From positions 310,001-374,000 of the forward strand of contig NZ_JHZZ01000001.1 in the NCBI RefSeq assembly GCF_000687935.1: a DNA stretch of 64,000 bases, in the 5' to 3' direction. The notes beneath the pieces are model-generated. The model was given only the letters and a program-made list of their open reading frames with translations, searched no databases and was not told where the DNA came from. The position numbers and the translations under genes were made by a program. Positions 9,352 to 18,905 of the stretch are shown here, in pieces. Each line of letters begins with the position of its first letter. Position 1 is the stretch's first letter. The stretch comes from Polaribacter sp. Hel_I_88. GTDB lineage: Bacteria > Bacteroidota > Bacteroidia > Flavobacteriales > Flavobacteriaceae.

Positions 9352-10096
9352 TTATTGTTTTTCTTGATAAAAACTTTATATATGCAATACTATAAAAAAA
9401 AGGGCTAAACAACACCGAACTTAGGTCAGTTTTTAAATCAATTTCTTCTTTATAGATTTTCCAACTACCTGCTTTAGAAACTCCATCTGAATTGCAGTTT
9501 GCAATGATTGTGTTAATTATTTTACAGGAAATAGTGCTTTTGTACAAATATAAATTCAACCAATAATCTGATAAAATTTTATATTTTAAAGGATATTTGA
9601 TGTCTTTAAAGAGTACTTTTTTATAAAATGTTCCTTGATGATGCAATCCGTTTCTAATCCACATAGAAAAAGACCAAAAAGGCGTTTTAGTCATTTTACT
9701 TTTACTGTATACAAAGGGTTTTTTATTGCCTTGATAAACAATAGATCCTGAAATTATGGAATATGTATTATTTGATAAATACTTAGAAACTTCTTGCAAA
9801 ACAGTTTCGTTATTAAAAAAATCGCCAGTTCCTAAAAAATAAAGCCACTCACCTTTTGCCAAAGAAATACCCTTATTCATGGCATCATAAATTCCTTTAT
9901 CGACTCTAGATTGATAGAAAAATGGCTTTTCCAACGTATTTAGATAATCTTGAGTTTCAATAGCAGAACCTCCATCAACAATCCAAACTTCAAAATCTTT
10001 AAAGTTTTGAACTTTAATGCTATGAATTGTTTTTTGCAATCCTTTAAGATTGTTTAAAACAGGAATTATTATGGATATTTTTGGTTCGATAAAAAT
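9341..10096 (-). CDS. Family 2 glycosyltransferase (GT-A fold), non-standard start
   Basis: A GT2 enzyme that would transfer a sugar from a nucleotide donor. The GT-A core is visible: EPKISIIIPVLNN, then FEVWIVDGGS (instead of DDGS), then KGIYDAMNKGISLAKGEWLYFLGTGDFF, in which GTGD replaces the usual DxD. A TTG at 10039 would remove the first beta strand (KISIIIPV). The frame continues upstream to a stop at 10105-10103 with no ATG or GTG, leaving only ATA (10102) or ATT (10096). I chose ATT, but the start is uncertain. The preceding GT4 gene ends at 10099, so the two are translationally linked. Confidence 0.8.
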   Translation of the reverse strand: MFIEPKISIIIPVLNNLKGLQKTIHSIKVQNFKDFEVWIVDGGSAIETQDYLNTLEKPFFYQSRVDKGIYDAMNKGISLAKGEWLYFLGTGDFFNNETVLQEVSKYLSNNTYSIISGSIVYQGNKKPFVYSKSKMTKTPFWSFSMWIRNGLHHQGTFYKKVLFKDIKYPLKYKILSDYWLNLYLYKSTISCKIINTIIANCNSDGVSKAGSWKIYKEEIDLKTDLSSVLFSPFFYSIAYIKFLSRKTINDT

Positions 10097-10098
10097 AT

Positions 10099-11196
10099 TT
10101 ATTTAAAATAATTGTCTAACTTTTTACGTTCAATTTCCCAACACAAAACTTCTTTTGCTTTCTGTTGATTTTGCTTTATTTCAGCTAATAAAACCTTATC
10201 ATTTAAAAGGTTATTAATGCTTTTTGCAATATTTTCTGGTTGATAATCATCCACCAAAACACCTACTTTATATTCATTTATAATTCTTGAAATTTCTGGC
10301 ATATTCCCAGCAATAATTGGTATTTCTGCATGAATATAATCAAACAATTTATTAGGCAAAGAATATTTAAAGCTCAATCCTAAAGGTTCTTCTAAAACCA
10401 TTCCTAAAGTTGCTAGTTTTGTATAATTGAATAATTTTTCTCTTTTAATTCTCCCTAAAAAATGAACTCTATCTTGCATTTGCTGTTCAGCAACTAAAGC
10501 TCTTAATTCTGCTTTTACTTTCCCATAACCAATGATTATCAAATCTAAATTATCAATAAAATGCAAAGCTTTTATCATCGGTTCTAAACCTCTCCCAGGA
10601 TTTAAAACTCCTTGGTATAAAATGGTTCTATTTTTTGTTGGGAAACTAACCTCATCAACTTCTAAAATATCTTTTTTTAAAGGAATGTTTCGAATCAGAC
10701 CCATGTTATTTTGATATTTTGCACTATAAAACTCTGCAATAGATTGACTAACTGTATACGAATTTTGAACTTTTGGCAGGAAAAAATCTTCTAATTTTCT
10801 CCAAAAACCTTGTACAAATTTTCTTCCTTGCAATTCTGGACCTTCAGAAAAAAGTTCGTGACTATCATACACCAATGTTATATTTTTTAGCTTACTGATA
10901 AAAAAACAAGCTGGCAACGTATCTAAATCATTTGCTAAAATATAATCGTATTTTTTTAAAAGTAAATGGAAAAATAAACGAATATTAAACTCAGCATAAA
11001 ACCAAACTTCGTTGTTAAAAAAATGCTTTTTCCTGATTATTTTATACGCACGTTTTACAGAAATTGTATTTGGTAAAATTCTACCATACACATCAATTTC
11101 AAAATTTTTATCAATTAAATAACTGCAAATTTTATGCACTCGATAATCGGTTGAAATATCATTTGTAACTGCAACAAAAATTTTCTTTTTTATCAA
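10099..11196 (-). CDS. Family 4 glycosyltransferase (GT-B fold)
   Basis: A 365-residue protein. The N-terminal Rossmann half has DYILANDLDTLPACF and VYDSHELFSEGPE. The C-terminal half has the donor-binding pattern of glycosyl transferases group 1: LYQGVLNPGRGLEPMIKAL, LIIIGYGK, VHFLGRIKREKL and the E-x7-E-like stretch EEPLGLSFKYSLPNKLFDYIHA (split). It would extend a surface glycan. It heads a three-gene cluster with the GT2 and the 2OG oxygenase, suggesting a small surface polysaccharide or glycolipid modification unit. Confidence 0.88.
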   Translation of the reverse strand: MIKKKIFVAVTNDISTDYRVHKICSYLIDKNFEIDVYGRILPNTISVKRAYKIIRKKHFFNNEVWFYAEFNIRLFFHLLLKKYDYILANDLDTLPACFFISKLKNITLVYDSHELFSEGPELQGRKFVQGFWRKLEDFFLPKVQNSYTVSQSIAEFYSAKYQNNMGLIRNIPLKKDILEVDEVSFPTKNRTILYQGVLNPGRGLEPMIKALHFIDNLDLIIIGYGKVKAELRALVAEQQMQDRVHFLGRIKREKLFNYTKLATLGMVLEEPLGLSFKYSLPNKLFDYIHAEIPIIAGNMPEISRIINEYKVGVLVDDYQPENIAKSINNLLNDKVLLAEIKQNQQKAKEVLCWEIERKKLDNYFK

Positions 11197-11223
11197 TTTT
11201 GATACCTAAAATTATATCTTATG

Positions 11224-11268
11224 TAAGACACGTATTTCACAAATTACACTAAAAAATTCGTGTCTCAT
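11224..11268. repeat. GACACG...CGTGTC intergenic repeat
   Basis: AAGACACGTATTTCAC and AAAAATTCGTGTCTCATT face each other in the 85-bp gap between the FtsE-like and GT4 genes. They match the repeat family at 5496-5670. Confidence 0.6.
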
Positions 11269-11281
11269 TATTACTTCCTTA

Positions 11282-11968
11282 TTAAACTGTAGCCTGCTGC
11301 ACAACTTCAAACAACTCCCCTGCTTCTACTTTTAAAGTTGCGTGTTTATACTTTACAATTAATTGATAATCATGTGTTGCCATTAAAATGGTTTTACCAC
11401 TTTTATGAATTTTATTTAAAAGTTCCATAACTTCCAAAGAAGTTTTTGGATCTAAATTTCCTGTAGGTTCGTCTGCCAAAATTAATTCTGGATCGTTTAA
11501 CAAAGCCCTTGCAATAGCAACTCTTTGCTGTTCTCCTCCAGAAAGTTCGAATGTGTTTTTGTAATGTTGAGACTGCATCCCAACTTTCTCTAAAACTTCA
11601 TTAATTTTTGCTTTAATCTCGTCTTTATTTTTCCAACCTGTAGCTTTTAAAACAAACTCTAAATTTCCAAAAACGGTTCTATCACTTAACAATTTAAAAT
11701 CTTGAAAAACGATGCCTATTTTTCTTCTCAAGTAAGGAATTTCTTTCTCTTTTAGATTTTTTAAATCAAAATCTACAATAGAGCCAATACCTTCTTGCAG
11801 TTTTAAATCGCCATAAAGTGTTTTCATTAAACTACTTTTTCCACTACCTGTTTTACCTATCAAATAATAAAAATCTCCTTTGTTAATGGTTAAATTAACT
11901 TTAGATATTACCAAATTTTCTCTTTGATAAATGGCTGCATTCTCTAAATGTAAAACTGGTTTGTCCAT
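11282..11968 (-). CDS. ftsE: FtsE-like ABC ATPase
   Basis: A 228-residue ATPase with Walker A GKTGSGKSS, signature LSGGEQQRVAIARAL, Walker B LILADEPTGNLD and the switch histidine in ATHDYQL. The spacing and the GxIVFQDFKLLSD Q-loop context are those of FtsE, the ATPase that with membrane partner FtsX regulates cell-wall hydrolysis at the division site. No ftsX is adjacent. In Flavobacteria ftsE and ftsX are often unlinked, so the FtsE name rests on sequence resemblance only; a LolD-like role is the alternative. Confidence 0.8.
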   Translation of the reverse strand: MDKPVLHLENAAIYQRENLVISKVNLTINKGDFYYLIGKTGSGKSSLMKTLYGDLKLQEGIGSIVDFDLKNLKEKEIPYLRRKIGIVFQDFKLLSDRTVFGNLEFVLKATGWKNKDEIKAKINEVLEKVGMQSQHYKNTFELSGGEQQRVAIARALLNDPELILADEPTGNLDPKTSLEVMELLNKIHKSGKTILMATHDYQLIVKYKHATLKVEAGELFEVVQQATV

Positions 11969-11985
11969 AAAATTAGTAGTTTATA

Positions 11986-11993
11986 CAAACTTA
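11986..11993 (-). promoter_or_regulatory. TAnnTTTG promoter -7 box for ftsE-like gene
   Basis: TAAGTTTG on the minus strand lies 18 bp before the ATG and fits the Bacteroidota -7 consensus. No good TTG is present at the expected upstream distance. Confidence 0.45.
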
Positions 11994-12035
11994 TTAGTTT
12001 CTAATGATTTTAGAACATTAAATTTGAAAAATTCT

Positions 12036-12043
12036 TACTTTTG
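12036..12043 (+). promoter_or_regulatory. TAnnTTTG promoter -7 box for the TPR gene
   Basis: TACTTTTG lies 86 bp before the TPR gene start and fits the -7 consensus. The upstream TTG is not at the usual distance. Confidence 0.4.
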
Positions 12044-12129
12044 ATGTAAAATATTTTAAACCTTTTTTAAATGGTCATCCAACAAAATTTAAAAACGTTC
12101 GTTTAATAGATTATAACCAAAACAATTGT

Positions 12130-15100
12130 ATGAAATTTCGATGTATCAAAAAACATATTTTATCGTATTTCTTTTTTATAACTTCTTTTGTGATGTTATC
12201 GCAACAAACTGTTATAGATGCTAATATAGTTTCCGACTTTAATAATGCTTTAAAACTTTATAATAATAAAGCGTATGCTGCTGCTCAAAAAGGGTTTGAA
12301 AAAGTACAACAAACAGCTAAAGTAAGTTCTAGTTTACAAGCAGATGCAACGTATTATGATGCTATGTGTGCTGTAAAACTAAACCAAACAGATGCAGATA
12401 AAAAAGTGTTGAATTTTGTTGATGAAAACCCAACAAGCAATAAAAAAAACAAAGCTTTTTTTAATGTTGCCAACTATTATTTTGCCAATAAAAAAGCGGC
12501 TCATGCTTTAAAATGGTACGAAAAAGTAAATACAGGTTTATTATCCGAAGAAAATAAAATTGAATTAAACTTTAAAATGGGTTATGGTTTATTAGTTGCA
12601 AAAAAATACGAACTATCTAAAGATAAGTTTTTACCATTAATAAACGATGCAAAATACGGAAACGACTCTAGGTATTATTATGGTTTTATCGCTTATAAAT
12701 TAGAAGATTATGGTATTGCTGCTTCCACTTTAAAACAAATTGAAAATGATAAAACGTACAAAGCAGAAATATCTTACTATTTATTAGATATTAGCTTTAA
12801 AGCTGGGCAATTTGAAAAATGTATAGAAGTTGGCACCGAACTTTTAAAAACTGCCAGAAGAAATGACATTTCTGAAATTTCTAAAATTATTGGCGAGAGT
12901 TATTTTAATTTAGAAAAATATGCTGAATCAATTCCTTATTTAAAAGCATATACAGGTAAAGGTGGCAAGTTAAATAATACAGATTATTATCAATTAGGCT
13001 ATGCGTATTATAAACAAAACGATTTTGAAACTGCCATAAGTTATTTTAATAAAATTATTGATGAAAAAAATATGGTTTCGCAAAATGCCTATTATCATTT
13101 AGCTGAATGTTATTTAAATATTGATAAAAAAACGGAAGCTTTGAATGCGTTTAAAACCGCAAGCGAAATGAGTTTTAACATAAATATTCAACAAGATGCT
13201 GCTTTAAATTACGCAAAATTAAGTTATGAGGAAGGCAATCCTTTTGAAAACGTTACCGATGTTTTACAAAATTATTTAAAAAACTATCCAAACTCAAAAT
13301 CTTATAATGATATTAATGAATTGGTGGTTTCATCGTTTATAAATCAACAAGATTTTGAAGGTGCCGTACAATTTTTATCTAAAAAAAATACGCAAGAAAA
13401 TATTGCTATGGCATCTGAAGTTGCCTTGTATAGAGGTATTCAATTATTTAATGAGCAAAAATTACAAGAAGCGTTGCCATATTTTATAAAAGGAAAAAGT
13501 TCTTCAGAAACAGAAATTAATCAAAAATCGAATTATTGGGAAGCAGAAACTTTGTATCAATTAGCAAATTACGAAGACGCTTTAAATAAGTTTATCAACT
13601 TTAATAATCGTTTAAAAAATAGTAACAGTAGTGCTTTTCCTTTATTAGAATACAATATAGGTTATGCTCACTTTAAGTTAAAAGATTATGAAAAAGCGGC
13701 AAAAACATTTACTGTTTTTTTAGAAAAAAGAAATTTAGAGATTGATTTAAAAAACGACACTTATATTCGTTTAGGAGATAGTTATTTTGCTACAAAAAAC
13801 TATTTAGAGGCTTTAAAAGCTTATCAAAATGTAGTAAATAATGAGGGAATTGAAGCTGATTATGCTCAATATCAAATAGGAATGAGTTATGGTTTTAAGG
13901 AGTTAGATGATCAGAAAATTGAAGCATTAACTAATGTTGTAAACAAGTATCCAACATCTAATTTAAAAGATGATGCTTTGTATCAACTTGCAAATACCTA
14001 CACAAAAATTAGAAACAATCAAAAAGCACATGAAGCTTATGAAAGATTGTTAGCGAAACATCCTAAAAGCGCCTTTTTACCAAAAGCTTTGGTTCGCCAA
14101 GGTTTGTTGTATTATAATGATAATGAAAACAGAAAAGCTTTAGAAAAATTTAAATTAACAACAAGTAAATTTCCTAATTCTGCTGATGCTCTTGAAGCTG
14201 TAAGAAATGCAAAAAATATTTATGTTGATGAGGATAATTTAGATGGTTATGTAAAATGGACTAAAACCTTAAAATTTGTTGATGTATCTGATTCTGAATT
14301 AGAAAACTCAACCTTTGCAATTGCAGAACGTAAATACTTTGAAGGCAAAAATAATAGCACTATTCTTAGTTTAAGAAAATACTTGAGCAGTTTTCCGAAT
14401 GGTAAAAATCAACTAAAAGCAACGTATTATTTAGCAGATTTACTATTTAAAGAAAAAATGTATTCAGAAGCAATCGAAAAATATAAGATTGTTTTAGAGG
14501 CAGGACAAAGTGAATTTAGTGAAGATGTTCTAGCAAAATTATCTCTAATTTACTTGCAAAGAGAAGATTTTAATGGCGCAATTCCGTTGTTAGAAAGGTT
14601 GGAAAGAGAAGCTTACATTACTGAGAACATTCTGTACGCTCAAAGTAATTTAATGAAAGGGTATTCAACTACAAAAGCATATAATTTGGCCATAGAATAT
14701 GCAGAAAAAATATTAGCCAAAAATAAATTAGATGATAATTTAAAGTTAGATGCTAAAACTGTAATTGCTAGAACTTCTTTTGTAAAGTTAGATCTAAAAA
14801 AAGCAGAAAAATTTTACAAACAGGTTGAAGAAATTGCAACTGGAGAGCTAAAAGCAGAAACTTTGTATTTTAATGCGTATTTCAAAAATTTAAACAAAGA
14901 ATATGAAGCTTCTAACAAAGTTGTACAAGAATTAATTGCTACCTATTCTAATTACAAATATTGGGGTGTAAAAAGCTATGTAGTTATGGCTAAAAATTAC
15001 TATGAATTAAAAGATATATATCAAGCAACTTTTATATTAGAAAACGTAATTAAAAATTTTACACAATTCGAAGATATTGTAAAAGATGCTGAATTAGAGC

Positions 15101-15165
15101 TTGCCAAAATAAAAGAAAACGAAGCCAAAACAAATAATTCTATAACTCCACAAACTAAAAATTAA
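12130..15165 (+). CDS. Large periplasmic tetratricopeptide-repeat protein
   Basis: A 1011-residue protein. An N-terminal hydrophobic segment (about residues 8-24, ending near MLSQQ) looks like a signal peptide. The rest is almost entirely tandem TPR units of about 34-36 residues with alternating Tyr/Ala/Gly-rich helices, such as DYYQLGYAYYKQNDFETAI and DALYQLANTYTKI, resembling YbgF/BamD-type outer-membrane-linked repeats. The next gene (outer-membrane barrel) starts 1 nt before its last base (TAATG), so the pair is co-translated and probably acts together at the outer membrane. The exact function is not known to me. Confidence 0.85.
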   Translation: MKFRCIKKHILSYFFFITSFVMLSQQTVIDANIVSDFNNALKLYNNKAYAAAQKGFEKVQQTAKVSSSLQADATYYDAMCAVKLNQTDADKKVLNFVDENPTSNKKNKAFFNVANYYFANKKAAHALKWYEKVNTGLLSEENKIELNFKMGYGLLVAKKYELSKDKFLPLINDAKYGNDSRYYYGFIAYKLEDYGIAASTLKQIENDKTYKAEISYYLLDISFKAGQFEKCIEVGTELLKTARRNDISEISKIIGESYFNLEKYAESIPYLKAYTGKGGKLNNTDYYQLGYAYYKQNDFETAISYFNKIIDEKNMVSQNAYYHLAECYLNIDKKTEALNAFKTASEMSFNINIQQDAALNYAKLSYEEGNPFENVTDVLQNYLKNYPNSKSYNDINELVVSSFINQQDFEGAVQFLSKKNTQENIAMASEVALYRGIQLFNEQKLQEALPYFIKGKSSSETEINQKSNYWEAETLYQLANYEDALNKFINFNNRLKNSNSSAFPLLEYNIGYAHFKLKDYEKAAKTFTVFLEKRNLEIDLKNDTYIRLGDSYFATKNYLEALKAYQNVVNNEGIEADYAQYQIGMSYGFKELDDQKIEALTNVVNKYPTSNLKDDALYQLANTYTKIRNNQKAHEAYERLLAKHPKSAFLPKALVRQGLLYYNDNENRKALEKFKLTTSKFPNSADALEAVRNAKNIYVDEDNLDGYVKWTKTLKFVDVSDSELENSTFAIAERKYFEGKNNSTILSLRKYLSSFPNGKNQLKATYYLADLLFKEKMYSEAIEKYKIVLEAGQSEFSEDVLAKLSLIYLQREDFNGAIPLLERLEREAYITENILYAQSNLMKGYSTTKAYNLAIEYAEKILAKNKLDDNLKLDAKTVIARTSFVKLDLKKAEKFYKQVEEIATGELKAETLYFNAYFKNLNKEYEASNKVVQELIATYSNYKYWGVKSYVVMAKNYYELKDIYQATFILENVIKNFTQFEDIVKDAELELAKIKENEAKTNNSITPQTKN

Positions 15166-16934
15166 TGAAAAAAGGCTTTCTTATATTTTTATTTTCCTTA
15201 GGATTTTTGAGCGCAAATGCTCAAACAGAAGTTCCTGTAAAACAAAAAGATACTGTAAAAACCGAGATTGTAGAAGTTATTACAACTTACAACCCAGAAA
15301 TTGCAGATGCTAATAAAATTAAAAAAAATCCGACTTTAAAATTATTGGATAAAAGTCAGAAGAAGAAATTAGAGTACGCAATTTTTTCTGCGCCTGTTGC
15401 TTCTACTTTTATTCCTAAAAGTGGGGTTGTAAAAGGGATTGATGTGGGTATAAAAGAACGAATTTTCGGCAATTACATAGCTGCTGGTTTTGGTAATTAT
15501 TTTTCACCATATCTTGAAGCTTTTATTCATAGTCAAACTCGTTTTCAAAGTGAATTCGGTTTGTCTGCAAAATATGCTGCTTCTTTTAATAATATTGATA
15601 ATACTGTTTTAGATAGTAATTTTTCTAACTTTTTAGCAAGTCTTTTCTACAAACAAGAAGAACGTTATTTCGACTGGAAAGTAACTTTAAATTCTGAAAG
15701 AAATAATTACAATTGGTATGGTATAAAAGACAATACTTTTCTTGATACTGTGATAGATAATATTCAAGAAAACCAAACCTATAATTATTTTAATATTGTT
15801 GGTGAAGTAGATTTTTTAGATTCTTATATTGATAAAAGTACGTTATCAATTGCTTATTTTTCTGATGATTTTAGCAGCAAAGAGTTTCTTATCAACCTAA
15901 ACACAAATTTTGATTTACCTATTGATTTTATCAGCAGAAACTTAAACAACTTAAAAGTAAATACATCTTTAGAGTTTTTAAACGGTTCTTTTGAAAGCGA
16001 TTATCAAAATCAAAATGAAGTAAATTATTCTATTTTTACAGCAAGCATAAACCCTGAATACACTACAACATTTAGTGGATTTGCCTTAAAATTAGGAACA
16101 AAACTTTTTGCTTCATTTGATTCAGAAAACAGTGTAAATCATTTTTTAATATATCCAGATATTAAAATTCAAAAAACAATTATTAAAGAACAATTAAATG
16201 TGTATGCTGGAGTTTTTGGTGATTTTCACACGAATACTTACAGAGAATTTGCAGCAGAAAATCCGTTTATTTCTCCAACACAATTTATAACCCAAACAGC
16301 AGAAAAATACAACGCTTTTATAGGATTTAATGGTGTTCTTAACAAAGACCTTAGTTTTAATATTTCTGCCAACATAAAAGAAGAAGAAGACAAAGCATTG
16401 TTTGTAAGAAACAACTCAAAATCTAATGGAATAACAAATACTGCAAACGGATCTGAATTAAAAGGTTTTGAATATGGAAACTCGTTTTCTGTTATTTATG
16501 ATGACGTAAAAACCACTTCAATTTTTGCAGAATTAGCATATGATTTTAACAAAAACCTAGAAGTATCAACCAACATTCAATTTGATAATTTTAACATGGC
16601 AACTTTAACAGAAGCTTGGAATTTACCAACCGTTCAAACAACAGTTTCTGCTAAATACACAACCAACAAATGGTTTGCCACAACTAATATTTTTTATATT
16701 GGAGAAAGAAAAGACGTTTTATACAGTGCTGTTTCACCTTCTAATTTGAGTGGGATACAAACATTAAATTCTTTTGTTGATGTTAATTTAAATGGAGGCT
16801 ATCATTTTAATAATCAATTTTCTGCATTTTTAAAATTAAACAATGTTTTAAATACAGATTATCAACGTTTCGCTAATTTTAATGTGCAAGGGTTTCAAAT
16901 TTTAGGTGGTATTACCTATAAGTTTGATTTTTAA
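15165..16934 (+). CDS. Outer-membrane beta-barrel protein, TonB-dependent-receptor-like without plug
   Basis: A 589-residue protein with a clear signal peptide (FLIFLFSLGFLSANA, cleavage before QTEV). A short proline/lysine-rich region precedes many alternating amphipathic strands, ending in aromatic QGFQILGGITYKFDF, a typical barrel C terminus. The last third resembles TonB-dependent receptor strands (FSAFLKLNNVLNTDYQRF), but there is no plug domain in the N-terminal part. It is translationally coupled to the TPR protein, suggesting a barrel-TPR complex. Confidence 0.8.
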   Translation: MKKGFLIFLFSLGFLSANAQTEVPVKQKDTVKTEIVEVITTYNPEIADANKIKKNPTLKLLDKSQKKKLEYAIFSAPVASTFIPKSGVVKGIDVGIKERIFGNYIAAGFGNYFSPYLEAFIHSQTRFQSEFGLSAKYAASFNNIDNTVLDSNFSNFLASLFYKQEERYFDWKVTLNSERNNYNWYGIKDNTFLDTVIDNIQENQTYNYFNIVGEVDFLDSYIDKSTLSIAYFSDDFSSKEFLINLNTNFDLPIDFISRNLNNLKVNTSLEFLNGSFESDYQNQNEVNYSIFTASINPEYTTTFSGFALKLGTKLFASFDSENSVNHFLIYPDIKIQKTIIKEQLNVYAGVFGDFHTNTYREFAAENPFISPTQFITQTAEKYNAFIGFNGVLNKDLSFNISANIKEEEDKALFVRNNSKSNGITNTANGSELKGFEYGNSFSVIYDDVKTTSIFAELAYDFNKNLEVSTNIQFDNFNMATLTEAWNLPTVQTTVSAKYTTNKWFATTNIFYIGERKDVLYSAVSPSNLSGIQTLNSFVDVNLNGGYHFNNQFSAFLKLNNVLNTDYQRFANFNVQGFQILGGITYKFDF

Positions 16935-17018
16935 AAACCTACCATTTAACGATTCTTAATAACAAGTAAACTAAAATATATATAAGTTAAAATCACTTTT
17001 TGCTTATATTTACACCCT

Positions 17019-17735
17019 ATGTTTTATTATATATTAATTGCTTTTCAAGCATTTTGTATTTTTCATGTTTATAAAAGTAGAAACGAGAACTACTGGTACT
17101 TTGTCATCTTTTTAGTACCTTTAATTGGGTCGTTAATATACCTTTTTTCGCAGATTATAAATAAAAATAACATTAAAAAAACTAAAAATAAACTTACTGA
17201 AGTTGTAAATCCCACAAAAAAAATCAAAGATTTAGAACAAAAACTAGCTATTTCAGATACCTTTCAAAATAAAATATATCTTGCTGATGAATATAAAAAC
17301 CAGAAAGATTATAACAATGCTATTTTATATTACGAAAAAGCTTTAGAAGGTAAATTTAAAAACAACTCCCATACTATCAATAAAGTTTTAAAGTGTTATT
17401 TCGAAATAAAAAACTATAGCAAAGTTGTAGAATATGCCAAGAAAATTCCACTAGACACCTCTTTTAAAGGTTCTATTTGTATACATGCATTGGCTTTAGA
17501 GAAATGTAACTTTTTTGAAGAAGCCGAATTACAATTCAGAAAGACAAATATTCGCTATTCCAATTATGGAGAAAGGTTACAATTATCAGAATTTTTAGTA
17601 AGAATTGGTAAACAACAAGAAGCTAAAGTAGTCTTAGAAGAAATTATTGGCGAAATTGATAATATGACCGAAATTAATCAAAAAAAATATCGCGTTATTT
17701 ATCTTGAATCTAGAAAATTGTTAAAAAGTATTTAG
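17019..17735 (+). CDS. Membrane protein with PLDc_N-like helices and TPRs
   Basis: A 238-residue protein. Two N-terminal membrane helices (about 2-18 and 26-46) with NYWYFVIFLVPLIGSLIYL resemble the phospholipase D N-terminal domain. A charged linker and three to four TPR-like helices follow (QKDYNNAILYYEKALEGKF, KNYSKVVEYAKKI). There is no phosphodiesterase domain, so enzymatic activity is not expected; a scaffolding role is likely but unproven. It is convergent with obgE, with only 14 bp between stop codons. Confidence 0.7.
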   Translation: MFYYILIAFQAFCIFHVYKSRNENYWYFVIFLVPLIGSLIYLFSQIINKNNIKKTKNKLTEVVNPTKKIKDLEQKLAISDTFQNKIYLADEYKNQKDYNNAILYYEKALEGKFKNNSHTINKVLKCYFEIKNYSKVVEYAKKIPLDTSFKGSICIHALALEKCNFFEEAELQFRKTNIRYSNYGERLQLSEFLVRIGKQQEAKVVLEEIIGEIDNMTEINQKKYRVIYLESRKLLKSI

Positions 17736-17749
17736 GTTTAGAAACAAAA

Positions 17750-18739
17750 TTAATTCAACATTTTCCAAAGCTTATCTTTTAATTCTTGTAAGCCAATTTC
17801 TGCAACAGAAGAAATAAATAAAGCTTCAACTCCTTTTGGCAGCTCTGCTTTTATTTCTGCTTGCAATTCCTCATCTAACATATCTGATTTAGAAACAGCC
17901 AATAAGCGATCTTTATCTAACAATTCTGGATTGTGCTTTTTAAGCTCATTTAAGAGTATTTCATATTCTTTATTAATATCATCTGAATCTGCAGGAATTA
18001 AGAATAACAAAGCCGAATTACGCTCAATATGTCTTAAAAAACGATGTCCTAAACCTTTCCCTTCAGCAGCACCTTCTATAATTCCAGGAATATCTGCCAT
18101 TACAAAAGTTTGATGATTTCTGTGTTCTACAATTCCTAAATTAGGTTTTAAAGTTGTAAAAGCATAATCTGCAATTTTAGGTTTTGCTGCTGTTAAAACT
18201 GATAATAAAGTTGATTTACCCGCATTTGGAAAACCAACTAAACCAACATCAGCTAACAATTTTAACTCCATTCTAAACCAACCATCTAAACCATCTACAC
18301 CTGGTTGTGCATATCTTGGTGTTTGGTTTGTTGATGTTTTAAAATTCCAGTTTCCAAGACCTCCTTTACCACCTTTTAATAAAATAACTTCTTTTCCATG
18401 TTCCGTTATTTCTAAAATTACTTCGTCTGTATCTGCGTCTTTGATAATGGTTCCTAAAGGCACATCAATGTATACATCTGCTGCATCTGCACCAGAGCTT
18501 CTACTTGCGCTTCCTGCTCCACCACCCTCTGCTCTAAAGTGTCTTTTGAATTTTAAATGAAACAACGTCCACATATTTTTGTCTCCACGCAAAATAATAT
18601 GTCCTCCACGTCCACCATCTCCTCCATCAGGACCACCTTTGGTTATAAACTTTTCTCTATGCAAATGCACAGATCCTTGACCTCCTTTTCCAGAAGATGC
18701 GTAAATTTTAATATAGTCAACAAAGTTACCTTCTGTCAT
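17750..18739 (-). CDS. obgE: Obg-family GTPase (ribosome assembly/stress)
   Basis: A 329-residue GTPase. The glycine-rich Obg fold is in residues ~1-157 ([20 protein letters not shown] split, [14 protein letters not shown]). The G domain has G1 [11 protein letters not shown] (~167), G2 [10 protein letters not shown]3 [10 protein letters not shown]4 SKSD and G5 SSVAE. It assists 50S subunit maturation and connects growth to stress. The optional C-terminal Obg domain is absent, as is common in Bacteroidota. Confidence 0.97.
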   Translation of the reverse strand: MTEGNFVDYIKIYASSGKGGQGSVHLHREKFITKGGPDGGDGGRGGHIILRGDKNMWTLFHLKFKRHFRAEGGGAGSASRSSGADAADVYIDVPLGTIIKDADTDEVILEITEHGKEVILLKGGKGGLGNWNFKTSTNQTPRYAQPGVDGLDGWFRMELKLLADVGLVGFPNAGKSTLLSVLTAAKPKIADYAFTTLKPNLGIVEHRNHQTFVMADIPGIIEGAAEGKGLGHRFLRHIERNSALLFLIPADSDDINKEYEILLNELKKHNPELLDKDRLLAVSKSDMLDEELQAEIKAELPKGVEALFISSVAEIGLQELKDKLWKMLN

Positions 18740-18840
18740 TATTTCTACTTTTTAAAAACAGATTCAAAATAGCTAACAACCACTAGTTGTTCTCCTTTAA
18801 ATTTCAAATCTTCAGTCAATTTTTTATTGTGTACTTATTT

Positions 18841-18905
18841 AATTGTTGAAAAGTGTAATTGTTAAGATGCGTTTAAACAATTAAACATTTTAACAGATAA
18901 ACATT
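18841..18905. repeat. TTAAACAATTAAAC-type low-complexity repeat
   Basis: Variants of AATTGTTGAA, GTTTAAACAATTAAAC and ACATTTTA fill the space between hpt-adk and obgE up to the adk stop. Relatives lie at 43023-43066, 47308-47383, 53315-53388 and 56556-56718. Confidence 0.65.
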
